Shown here piece by piece: positions 55,037 through 61,683 of a stretch of DNA of 64,000 bases (its first letter is position 1; each line of letters opens with the position of its first letter). The stretch covers positions 124,001-188,000 of the forward strand of contig NZ_PGGO01000005.1 in the NCBI RefSeq assembly GCF_003010955.1. The letters are read 5' to 3'. The translations under genes were made by a program, and so were the position numbers. This stretch comes from Phyllobacterium brassicacearum. Its GTDB lineage: Bacteria > Pseudomonadota > Alphaproteobacteria > Rhizobiales > Rhizobiaceae. The notes below the pieces were generated by a model. It was given only the letters and a program-made list of their open reading frames with translations, was not told the origin of the DNA and did no database searches.

Positions 55037-55282
55037 ATGGATCGTTACGAGACCTTCGCAACCTGGATCTTCATTGTATTCGGCGCGCTGATTGTTGGCG
55101 GTCTCATGGCGTTTGGGATCACGATGGATGACAAAGCCACTTTTCTGTTTGCGTTGGGTTCCGCCTGCGCCGCGTTCCTTCTCGGCTTTGCTGTTATTTT
55201 TGATCAGCCGCGGCTCTACGGCCTCATCCTGTTTGTGTCGATCGCACTGGTTGCCGGTTCGATCACCGCCTTAGTCACTTGA
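55037..55282 (+). CDS. Small membrane protein, paralogue A
   Basis: An 81-residue protein with three hydrophobic spans (IFIVFGALIVGGLMAFGI, FALGSACAAFLLGFAVIF, LILFVSIALVAGSI) and a conserved PRLYGL loop. It aligns without gaps to the gene at 59327 (about half of residues identical). ATG 55037 follows GGGAGAG. Family and function unknown. Confidence 0.7.
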   Translation: MDRYETFATWIFIVFGALIVGGLMAFGITMDDKATFLFALGSACAAFLLGFAVIFDQPRLYGLILFVSIALVAGSITALVT

Positions 55283-55292
55283 CGGAGGAGCT

Positions 55293-55835
55293 TCATTTTC
55301 CTGCCGGCGCCGCAATACGGCGGTAAGCGCCATGCCAATAGATCAGCGGCTCTACCTGACGGCGTAGCGTAATAGCGCGCACCTTGCCAATGAGGATCGC
55401 GTGGGAGTGCCGCTCGATGGCATCATCGAGCTCGCAATCAAACACAGTAAGAGCGTCGGCGAGTGCCGGCGTCCCTGTCGCGAGTTCTTGCCACTGGGCA
55501 TGCTGATAGCGCTCCACCCCCTTGAGACCGCCCCTTCCAGAAAAACTGTCAGCCAGATGCTGCTGGTCATGCGCCAGCACATTGACGCAGAAGCTGCCAT
55601 GCCGCTGCAGTACCTGCCAGGACGAAGAGCCCCGATTGAGGCAGACGACCAGCGACGGCGGGTCAATCGCGAGTGAGGACACCGACGTGGCCGTGAAGCC
55701 AGTCCGGTCGCCGCCGCGGCCTACCGTGATGACACTCACGGCGCCAGCGAGATGCCGCATTGAATCCTTGAACAGATCTGCTTCCACGGTCAGTTCATTA
55801 TGGGCTTCACGCGCCCCATTCTGGAAGACGGACAT
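55293..55835 (-). CDS. Flavin reductase-family (FMN-binding) protein
   Basis: A 180-residue split-barrel flavoprotein with DSMRHLAGAVSVITVGRGGD, GFTATSVSSLAIDPPSLVVCLN and FCVNVLAHDQQHLAD, typical of two-component monooxygenase reductases (HpaC type). It supplies reduced FMN to a partner oxygenase not seen nearby. ATG 55835 is chosen for the GAGGA site; ATG 55850 is possible. Confidence 0.87.
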   Translation of the reverse strand: MSVFQNGAREAHNELTVEADLFKDSMRHLAGAVSVITVGRGGDRTGFTATSVSSLAIDPPSLVVCLNRGSSSWQVLQRHGSFCVNVLAHDQQHLADSFSGRGGLKGVERYQHAQWQELATGTPALADALTVFDCELDDAIERHSHAILIGKVRAITLRRQVEPLIYWHGAYRRIAAPAGK

Positions 55836-56189
55836 TCTTTCCTCATTCATTGGATTGGTCGCCCCTGGGGATGACATTGCAGCACACCTGCATGGCACCC
55901 AACCAGATTGCGCTTTGCTCAAGCCGGGCTCATTTCGCGATATGTTTTGCCATTCTGGCGATTTTCCCGGAATTCCAATCCAATAAAACGCACGTACTCC
56001 ACTGGTTGCGGTAGAGATTGAGGCGGCCTGTCCGTTCCAGGGGATGCTCCCTCGGAGCATTTAATTCCACCAGTCGCTGTTCTGGCGCAAAACGTTACCC
56101 ACTGGACGCTCACAATTACAATCTCTATCGTATTAATCGTGTATGGAATGTCCGAAAATCGGACCACGAACAAAGTGAGACGGTTTCCG

Positions 56190-56345
56190 ATGGCCTCTAT
56201 CGATTATGCAAGCACGCGCAACACAACCTATCTGGGTATCCGCGGCATTCTGAAAAGCAGGATGGACAAAGGGCTCGTCATCGTCGTGTTTGTAATGGCC
56301 TTTGCATTTCACCTGGCGGTTCTCTTCAATCTGTTGCCATCATAA
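56190..56345 (+). CDS. Possible small membrane protein
   Basis: A 51-residue frame (MASIDYASTRNTTYLGIRGI start) ending in one hydrophobic span (GLVIVVFVMAFAFHLAVLFN). No strong ribosome site. The composition fits a small stress-type inner-membrane protein like its neighbours. Confidence 0.45.
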   Translation: MASIDYASTRNTTYLGIRGILKSRMDKGLVIVVFVMAFAFHLAVLFNLLPS

Positions 56346-56410
56346 GGGGTCGCCGCGCCATGCCTTGAGCAACCGTGATTCGGACGGTGAAAATTTTCTT
56401 GAAAGAGGCT

Positions 56411-56434
56411 GGAACCATTTCGCTGTAGAAGCAT
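56411..56434 (+). promoter_or_regulatory. EcfG-like promoter (weaker match)
   Basis: GGAACC at 56411-56416 with, after 16 nt, CATTTTT instead of CGTT. It fits the looser GGAAC-N18-TT form reported for rhizobial RpoE2-type sigma factors. A transcript from here would start near 56442, at the first hairpin of the candidate RNA. Confidence 0.45.
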
Positions 56435-56440
56435 TTTTAC

Positions 56441-56525
56441 AAAACTGGTTCCCCCAAACCAGCCTTGGCTAACCCCACAAGCCAAAAGCAGCCCAATCCT
56501 CATGCCCCTTGAGGATTGGGCTTTC
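56441..56525 (+). ncRNA. Candidate small RNA with C-rich loops
   Basis: About 85 nt folding into three successive hairpins. The first is CTGGTT/AACCAG with loop CCCCCA (56445-56462). The second is TTGGCT/AGCCAA with loop AACCCCACA (56465-56485). The third is a perfect 12-bp stem, GCCCAATCCTCA/TGAGGATTGGGC, with loop TGCCCCT (56491-56521), then TTT. All three loops carry C-runs able to pair with Shine-Dalgarno sequences, as in C-loop sRNAs of alphaproteobacteria. Not tied to a named family. Confidence 0.55.
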
Positions 56526-56562
56526 CGCATGAACTATTCGGCACGGTCACGTGGAGGAAACA

Positions 56563-56715
56563 ATGACAATTGAAAATGCCAGACATGCGATCGAAGCGGC
56601 AATCCATAGTGGCGATTTCAAGGATATGGGTGTTGCTGTCTTCAAGGCGATCAACGCTTTGGAAGAGCGAATCAAGCGGCTGGAAGAAGAGGTGGAACGC
56701 CTGAAGGTCAAGTAA
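56563..56715 (+). CDS. 50-residue coiled-coil protein
   Basis: ATG 56563 with GTGGAGGAAA upstream encodes MTIENARHAIEAAIHSGDFK followed by a leucine-heptad helix (ALEERIKRLEEEVERLKVK). It should form a short coiled-coil oligomer. Its position right after the candidate sRNA terminator gives it an independent start. Unknown function. Confidence 0.6.
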   Translation: MTIENARHAIEAAIHSGDFKDMGVAVFKAINALEERIKRLEEEVERLKVK

Positions 56716-56880
56716 AAAATGGTTCAGTTAGCCATCTTATCCTTGAATTTGGCGTCACTTGTGGTAGCATTCCGGCAGGTTGAGTGTAGCGGTACCTTGA
56801 GCCTGCGCCGCACTGAAACGATGCGTGATATTCTTATCCAGAATCCAGTTTGTTAGAGCCAAATCAAGCCTCAACTCGCG

Positions 56881-56909
56881 AAACCCCTACCCCGTCCGGC
56901 AGGGGTTTT
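56881..56909. terminator. Hairpin terminator
   Basis: An 8-bp stem AAACCCCT/AGGGGTTT (56881-56888 with 56902-56909) around a 13-nt loop, followed by TG. It sits between the coiled-coil gene and the convergent host-attachment-family gene and may serve either. Confidence 0.55.
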
Positions 56910-56944
56910 GCATGTGTAAGATCAAGTATTTATCGAACTCTCCC

Positions 56945-57421
56945 TCAGCTCTCTTGAACGATGGCCTGAATATCGTTCGTCGAATGATTTGTCAGGGTTT
57001 TTGGTATTTCGCTGACGATCTTATCTGAGACTTCCTTATGGAACTCTTGGCGCAATTCGCCGAGCATGAGCGGCGGCGCAACGATAACGAGCCGCTCGAA
57101 CTCTCCCTTGTGCGCATGACAGTAAAGGGCGTCGGCGATTTCCTTGGCAAAGCGTTTCTTGGAGATCTCGTGCCAGTCCGTATCATCCACGGCGCTGCGC
57201 CCAAGGCCAGGCCCGCTGGAAAAACGTCCGGGCCTGTCAGTGCCCTGATCTCTGGTGGCGGGGTTGGAGTGGTGCAACTGGTGGATAATGCCGAGCTGAA
57301 CGTTACTCATGTCGTGTTTGTTGCGCAGGAAAAGTGCTTTTTCGCCGTCTGCGACCAAAACCCAAGTGTGACGGTTCAACATGACATTTACCATCTCAGA
57401 CTCCGGCGTATACGTTGTCAT
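56945..57421 (-). CDS. Host attachment-family protein (PF10116 type)
   Basis: A 158-residue protein with WVLVADGEKALFLRNK, the FAKEIADALYCHAHKGEFERLVIVAPPLMLGELR pattern (quoted here as the ADALYCHAH and VIVAPPLMLGELR motifs) and a KEVSDKI tail. The family was named for a gene needed for Agrobacterium attachment but is widespread and poorly understood. ATG 57421 follows AAGGAAC. An EcfG-type promoter stands about 115 nt upstream. Confidence 0.82.
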   Translation of the reverse strand: MTTYTPESEMVNVMLNRHTWVLVADGEKALFLRNKHDMSNVQLGIIHQLHHSNPATRDQGTDRPGRFSSGPGLGRSAVDDTDWHEISKKRFAKEIADALYCHAHKGEFERLVIVAPPLMLGELRQEFHKEVSDKIVSEIPKTLTNHSTNDIQAIVQES

Positions 57422-57535
57422 TTGAAGTTCCTTTTTAATGGAGTTTCGCACCGTTGGAAATCGTGTCGCGCTCATGAATGCAGCGATCTTTTGATTTGAA
57501 CATCGACAGACATTCGACGCTGCCAACAATGGGAC

Positions 57536-57561
57536 AACGTCCGCCGGGTCGTACATGTTCC
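57536..57561 (-). promoter_or_regulatory. EcfG-type promoter of the host-attachment-family gene
   Basis: On the minus strand GGAAC (57561-57557) is followed after 17 nt by CGTT (57539-57536). This is an exact match to the GGAAC-N16/17-CGTT pattern. It points at the gene starting at 57421, leaving a leader of about 105 nt. Confidence 0.65.
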
Positions 57562-57632
57562 TTTTTTTGTTTTGATGCTGGCGGACAGCGTGCGAAACTC
57601 GTGCGGCATAGTGAACAACCATTGGAAAAGTA

Positions 57633-57818
57633 ATGGCCATGAAACTAGTTTTATCGATTGTTGCCGTGCTTTTGGTCATCATGGGCGCCATCTGGTCCCT
57701 GCAGGGACTGAGCCTGATCGGCGGCAGTTTCATGGTCGGTCAGATGCGCTGGCTTTATATAGGATTGCTGACGATCGCAGTCGGCATCGGCCTTCTCTTC
57801 TTTGCCAGGAAGTATTGA
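57633..57818 (+). CDS. Small two-span membrane protein
   Basis: A 61-residue protein with two hydrophobic segments (LVLSIVAVLLVIMGAIWSLQ and LYIGLLTIAVGIGLLFFA) separated by GLSLIGGSFMVGQMRW. This pattern is common in rhizobial small proteins of unknown role. ATG 57633 or 57639 are both possible. Confidence 0.65.
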   Translation: MAMKLVLSIVAVLLVIMGAIWSLQGLSLIGGSFMVGQMRWLYIGLLTIAVGIGLLFFARKY

Positions 57819-57921
57819 TGACTGCAAAGTCAATCCGCGGACCGCTTTCATTCCCGCTTTATCTGGATTTGTCGTTTGACGGCTGTTAGACACGTTTGGA
57901 GGAATGGGAGGCGAACTATTT

Positions 57922-58284
57922 ATGACCGCATTGACGATTATTGTTGAGTTCGAAACACGCGAAGGCCGTGAAGACGAATTCATCACGCTTATTCGTGAGC
58001 ATGCCAGAAAGACCTTGGAAGAAGAGCCCGGTTGTTTGCGCTTCGAGGTCATCAAGCCGATTGAACGCGACGGAACGCCGATACCGAACAAGGTCATGGT
58101 CAACGAGCTTTATGCCAACGAGGCCGCGGTCACAGCGCATGAAAACAATCCGCGCCTGGCGAAGGTTCGGGCCGCCAATGCTCCGCTGCTGATATCGAGC
58201 CGGCTGATTCTGGCGCAGTCTTTGAGCGCAAAAGCCGCGGAGGGCATGACACCGCAAGAACTGAACGCCAGCAATGACGATTGA
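57922..58284 (+). CDS. Antibiotic biosynthesis monooxygenase-domain protein (putative quinol monooxygenase)
   Basis: A 120-residue ABM ferredoxin-like domain with ALTIIVEFETREGREDEFITL, EEPGCLRFEVIK and VNELYANEAAVTAHENNP. These are YgiN-like features: a cofactor-free oxygenase acting on quinols, or a stress-related binding protein. ATG 57922 is preferred (GGGAGGCG upstream); ATG 57904 is an alternative. Confidence 0.82.
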   Translation: MTALTIIVEFETREGREDEFITLIREHARKTLEEEPGCLRFEVIKPIERDGTPIPNKVMVNELYANEAAVTAHENNPRLAKVRAANAPLLISSRLILAQSLSAKAAEGMTPQELNASNDD

Positions 58285-58401
58285 TGCGATGCGCTTTCAC
58301 TCTCGACTAAAGTTCAGTGACATGATGCTGGGAAAATATGCGATGACTGTTCAGCATCAATATTACCATCGGACCATCAAATGTCGCCCCGAAAGAATGC
58401 C

Positions 58402-58635
58402 ATGCTGAAAACAATGACCGTAGCGTTGCTCCTCCCCTGTGTTCTCGGAACATCAGGTTGCGGCGCTATGCGGTGGATGAGCGAGAAGCCGGCTCGTACG
58501 TCCAGCTGTGCCGGATGGAACAAAATTCGTATCAAGCCGGAGACCGCCGTATATCTGGTCAAGAACGACTTCTCCGCAGGCATCGACATCGACTCGCACA
58601 ATCTCAATGGTCAGAACAACGGATGCTGGAAATAA
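58402..58635 (+). CDS. Small lipoprotein-like secreted protein with a phage-type C-terminal motif
   Basis: A 77-residue protein. A hydrophobic signal ends GTSGCGAM, then the mature part reads CAGWNKIRIKPETAVYLVKN and ends HNLNGQNNGCWK. The CxxW...HNxxGxxxGCW pattern resembles short proteins found beside phage lysis genes. No other phage genes are adjacent. ATG 58381 is an alternative start. Confidence 0.55.
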   Translation: MLKTMTVALLLPCVLGTSGCGAMRWMSEKPARTSSCAGWNKIRIKPETAVYLVKNDFSAGIDIDSHNLNGQNNGCWK

Positions 58636-58655
58636 CCCAGTAGTCGACATTCGCG

Positions 58656-58680
58656 GGAACCAAACGCCATAAATGACGTT
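58656..58680 (+). promoter_or_regulatory. EcfG-type promoter of the DUF883 gene
   Basis: GGAAC (58656-58660), a 16-nt spacer, then CGTT (58677-58680). This is an exact general-stress promoter match 35 nt before the DUF883 ATG. Confidence 0.7.
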
Positions 58681-58714
58681 CCACCTTTCTCATGCAAATG
58701 GAAGGAATGTTGAA

Positions 58715-59023
58715 ATGGCAATGGATGTATCGAAAGTGCGCGAGACGGTTGAGGATGGTCTGGAGAACCAGATCGCTAGCCTCCGCGCGGAGCTTTCTGC
58801 GATCAGCAAGTCCCTTTCCGATCAAGGGTTTGAACTGCCGGATCGGGCCAGATCAACGTACGTCAGCGCGAAGCGCCGTGGCCGTAAGGCGGCCCGCTTC
58901 GTTGGAGATGAGGCCCAGTTGGCCGCTGATAAGGCCAGGGAACACCCGCTTGCTACCGTCGCGATCATATCGGCGATTGCAGGAATTGGCTTGCTCGCTG
59001 GCATGGGTGCCTATCGGCGTTGA
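58715..59023 (+). CDS. DUF883-family (YqjD/ElaB-like) inner-membrane protein
   Basis: A 102-residue protein: an amphipathic, coiled-coil-like N-terminal part (DGLENQIASLRAELSAISKS), a charged middle, and a C-terminal membrane anchor (LATVAIISAIAGIGLLAGMGA) ending YRR. YqjD-like proteins bind ribosomes at the membrane in stationary phase in E. coli. The stress-type promoter fits such a role. Followed by a terminator at 59129. Confidence 0.8.
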   Translation: MAMDVSKVRETVEDGLENQIASLRAELSAISKSLSDQGFELPDRARSTYVSAKRRGRKAARFVGDEAQLAADKAREHPLATVAIISAIAGIGLLAGMGAYRR

Positions 59024-59128
59024 GCGCCCCTTGAAACGCGCCCTATCGTACACTATCTCTGGTTCAGAAATTCGCTTCCGCCTGTGACCACGGATGTACT
59101 GGCACTGGAGTCGAGGCGAATTCGGAAA

Positions 59129-59152
59129 GGTCGGGAGTTCCCGGCCTTTTTT
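59129..59152 (+). terminator. Rho-independent terminator
   Basis: A stem GGTCGGG/CCCGGCC (one G-U) with a 4-nt loop, then TTTTTT. It lies 106 nt after the DUF883 gene, within a 303-nt stretch that has no other supported gene. Confidence 0.75.
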
Positions 59153-59326
59153 GTTGCCCATTGCACACATCGCGAAACGCAAGTGTCGGCATCCGCCGTC
59201 TCAGGTTGCTTTCTTATGCTTGAACAGTTTAAGAAAGGTCCACTGTCGGCCTGATCGAACCCAGTCAGGTCAAGCGCGGGATTTGTCTGCACTGCAGAGC
59301 GCAGATGTTGAGAGTGAGTTGCCTGA

Positions 59327-59572
59327 ATGGACAATTTTGAGAAGTACGCCCTGGCCCTGATGGTCGTCTTTGGGGCCCTTATCATCGGCGGCCTCATGGC
59401 TGTCCACATTGCCTGGGAACATAAGGCGGGTTTTCTCTATGCTTTGGGCGCGGCCGTTGTGGTCTGGGCTGCCGGGTTCGCTGTCCTCTTCGACAAGCCG
59501 CGTCTCTATGGTTTGCTGCTTCTGATCGCAACGTCACTGATCACGGCTTCTGTCGTCGTGCTAGTCCGATAA
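59327..59572 (+). CDS. Small membrane protein, paralogue B
   Basis: An 81-residue three-span protein (VVFGALIIGGLMAVHIAW, ALGAAVVVWAAGFAVLFD, LLLLIATSLITASVVVLV) with the same PRLYGL loop as the gene at 55037. Both are exactly 81 residues. The pair looks like a duplication 4.3 kb apart. Function unknown. Confidence 0.7.
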   Translation: MDNFEKYALALMVVFGALIIGGLMAVHIAWEHKAGFLYALGAAVVVWAAGFAVLFDKPRLYGLLLLIATSLITASVVVLVR

Positions 59573-59648
59573 TTCCGCTGCTCCATTCACTGGTGAGCGC
59601 TGGCATCAAAATATGAAGCCCGGCTTCATATTTTCCGTTTACTTTATC

Positions 59649-59663
59649 AAGAATAATTCTAAA
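59649..59663 (+). promoter_or_regulatory. Irr-type iron box upstream of rirA
   Basis: AAGAATAATTCTAAA at 59649-59663, 55 nt before the rirA ATG, matches one half fully and one half nearly of the ICE motif (TTTAGAA-N3-TTCTAAA) bound by Irr. The same core (AGAATAATTCT) recurs upstream of bfd. It implies that Irr controls rirA. Confidence 0.65.
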
Positions 59664-59717
59664 CTGCGCCCCACATTGAATGTGCATGCCCGGTATCGGG
59701 TTGAAAGAGATATTCCC

Positions 59718-60179
59718 ATGCGACTGACAAGACAGACAAACTACGCCATCCGGATTCTCATGTATTGTGCCGCCAATGATGGCAATCTGAGCCGGATCGG
59801 CGAGATCGCGCAGGCCTATACCGTATCCGAACTGTTCCTGTTCAAGATCCTTCAGCCGCTCGTCGAAAACGGCTTCATTGAAACGGTGCGTGGCCGCAAC
59901 GGTGGCGTGAAGCTGGGCAAGCCGGCCAAGGACATCACCCTGTTCGACGTTGTCCGTGTGACTGAAGAAAACTTCGCTATGGCTGAATGCTTCGAGAATG
60001 ACGCGGCCGATTGCCCGCTGATCGACAGCTGTGGTTTGAATGCAGCGCTGCGCAAGGCACTCAATGCCTTCTTCGAAGTTCTCGCCGATTATACGATCGA
60101 GGATATCGTCGACAAGCGCGATGTGCGTTCCCTGCTCGGGATCGACGTCCTCGAAAAGCGCCTCGCGACGGCGAGCTGA
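59718..60179 (+). CDS. rirA: Rrf2-family iron regulator RirA
   Basis: A 153-residue Rrf2 protein. An N-terminal winged helix (MRLTRQTNYAIRILMYCAAN; VSELFLFKILQPLVENGF; TVRGRNGGVKLGKPA) is followed by three Cys (C91, C99, C105 in AECF...DCPLIDSCG) that bind a [4Fe-4S] cluster. RirA represses iron-uptake genes in iron-replete rhizobia. The match to rhizobial RirA is very close. Confidence 0.92.
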   Translation: MRLTRQTNYAIRILMYCAANDGNLSRIGEIAQAYTVSELFLFKILQPLVENGFIETVRGRNGGVKLGKPAKDITLFDVVRVTEENFAMAECFENDAADCPLIDSCGLNAALRKALNAFFEVLADYTIEDIVDKRDVRSLLGIDVLEKRLATAS

Positions 60180-60549
60180 TCCAGCGTTCTTGGACGCGAG
60201 AGACCGGGTTGGCATTCGCCGTTCCCGGACTGATCAGCGCATCCGCAACACCCTTACCGCAGCCGTTTCATGAGCGTACACGCCGCTTCGATTCAGCACC
60301 GTGTTTCGAACAAGAACATACGGTTTTGGTACAGGTTCGGGTGAATCACGTCCTGGAAAGTTCGATTCCCGTACAAGGTTCTCCACGCTGCGTTGCAATT
60401 TGGTTTAGTTCGGTTGCAAATGTCGCGCCGCCCAGATCCCCTCGCCTAGCCGGTTACCCTCATGAGACGTTTTGACACAGGCTGTTCGGCGGGCGAATTT
60501 TGCGGGCAAAAAGCCAAACCTGATTGAATTGGTTATGTTATTCACCTAG

Positions 60550-60565
60550 TTTAGAATAATTCTAA
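60550..60565 (+). promoter_or_regulatory. Irr-type iron box upstream of bfd-bfr
   Basis: TTTAGAATAATTCTAA (60550-60565) is a near-perfect ICE motif. It lies about 290 nt before bfd, in a 674-nt spacer after rirA that otherwise shows only the small leader frame. Irr repression of bacterioferritin under low iron is the known pattern in rhizobia. Confidence 0.75.
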
Positions 60566-60698
60566 CTACTTGAAATCACGACATATTCTCACCATATGGA
60601 TTTGACAGCGTTCTGACAAACCGGTTTTATGGCGTCAGCGTTATGGAACGCATGACCTTTAATGTTTGGGCCTTGAACCCTTGCGATTGGAGGAGCCA

Positions 60699-60860
60699 TT
60701 GTTTGGTTCGAAAGTATCACCCGATCACGGGACAGTATCTCTTGGTCTATGCGTAGAAAACGCTTTCATATCAGTAGTTTATGCAAGATTTGATGTCTCT
60801 GCGGCATCGGACGGGTATTGTGTTTTTGCTCGTGAGTACGGCGTCGGCGCAAAATGCTAG
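60699..60860 (+). CDS. Possible leader ORF coupled to bfd
   Basis: TTG 60699 has a strong ribosome site (GGAGGAG, 60689-60695) and opens a 53-codon frame (LFGSKVSPDHGTVSLGLCVE start) that ends TAG 60858-60860. The stop overlaps the bfd ATG (60854) by 7 nt. bfd itself lacks a good ribosome site. The frame may be a real small protein, or only a device that feeds ribosomes to bfd. Confidence 0.4.
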   Translation: MFGSKVSPDHGTVSLGLCVENAFISVVYARFDVSAASDGYCVFAREYGVGAKC

Positions 60861-61165
60861 TTTGTCATTGCAACATCATCACCCAGAAAGAAGTCGAGAA
60901 TACTATTATTGAACTTCTCGACGCGGACCCTTGGCAACTCGTTGTTCCTGCAAAAGTTTACCATGCCATGAAGAAACGCGGCCGCTGCTGTGGCTGCTTC
61001 CCAAATGTCGTTGAAACCATCATAAAGGTGACGGAAGAATATCATCTCCGCCACGGTTCCGACGATTCTGATGCAGTTTCGTTCATCGACCGTGTCCGGT
61101 CACTGCGTCACGAATACGGGAGTTCACGACATGAAGGGCGACAAAAAGGTCATCGAGCGGCTTAA
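60854..61165 (+). CDS. bfd: Bacterioferritin-associated ferredoxin (Bfd-like)
   Basis: A 103-residue [2Fe-2S] protein. Cys ligands C4, C6, C45 and C48 (VCHC and RCCGC) match the BFD domain. It delivers electrons to bacterioferritin to release stored iron. The C-terminal extension (about 40 residues) is longer than E. coli Bfd and overlaps bfr by 35 nt, so part of it may be read-through of no functional weight. Confidence 0.87.
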   Translation: MLVCHCNIITQKEVENTIIELLDADPWQLVVPAKVYHAMKKRGRCCGCFPNVVETIIKVTEEYHLRHGSDDSDAVSFIDRVRSLRHEYGSSRHEGRQKGHRAA

Positions 61166-61616
61166 CGAGGCACTGTTTCTCGAATTGGGGGCCGTCAACC
61201 AATATTGGCTGCACTATCGCCTTCTGGATGACTGGGGTTACACGAAGCTCGCCAAGAAGGAGCGTGAGGAATCCATCGAGGAGATGCACCACGCTGACAA
61301 GATCATTCAGCGCATCATCTTCCTGGAAGGTCATCCGAATTTGCAGTCGATTGGTGCACTTCGTATCGGTCAGAACATCAAGGAAGTCCTCGAGGCCGAC
61401 CTCGCCGGCGAGTATGACGCCGTCAAATCCTACAAGAAGTCTCGTGAAATTTGCGATCAGCTCGGAGATTATGTCTCCAAGGAACTTTTTGACGAGTTGC
61501 TGAAGGACGAGGAAGGCCATGTCGACTTCCTTGAAACGCAGATCGACCTCCTGAATGCTATTGGTGTCGAGCGCTATGGCCAGCTCAATGCGGCTTCGGC
61601 CAACGAAGTAGAATGA
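61131..61616 (+). CDS. bfr: Bacterioferritin
   Basis: A 161-residue ferritin-like heme protein. Di-iron ligands E18, E51, H54, E94, E127 and H130 are all present, and the heme ligand is M52. It stores iron as a 24-mer shell. ATG 61131 gives the standard [15 protein letters not shown] start. It overlaps bfd and shares the upstream Irr box. Confidence 0.96.
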   Translation: MKGDKKVIERLNEALFLELGAVNQYWLHYRLLDDWGYTKLAKKEREESIEEMHHADKIIQRIIFLEGHPNLQSIGALRIGQNIKEVLEADLAGEYDAVKSYKKSREICDQLGDYVSKELFDELLKDEEGHVDFLETQIDLLNAIGVERYGQLNAASANEVE

Positions 61617-61641
61617 TCAGATCCATCGCTGCGACAATAAA

Positions 61642-61672
61642 AAAGGGCGCCACTGGCGCCCTTTCATTTTTT
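61642..61672. terminator. Bidirectional terminator between bfr and the BMP operon
   Basis: A 10-bp stem AAAGGGCGCC/GGCGCCCTTT (61642-61651 with 61655-61664) followed by CATTTTTT on the plus strand and an A/T-run on the other side. It serves convergent bfr and the ABC operon. Confidence 0.85.
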
Positions 61673-61683
61673 GGTCTGGCTGA

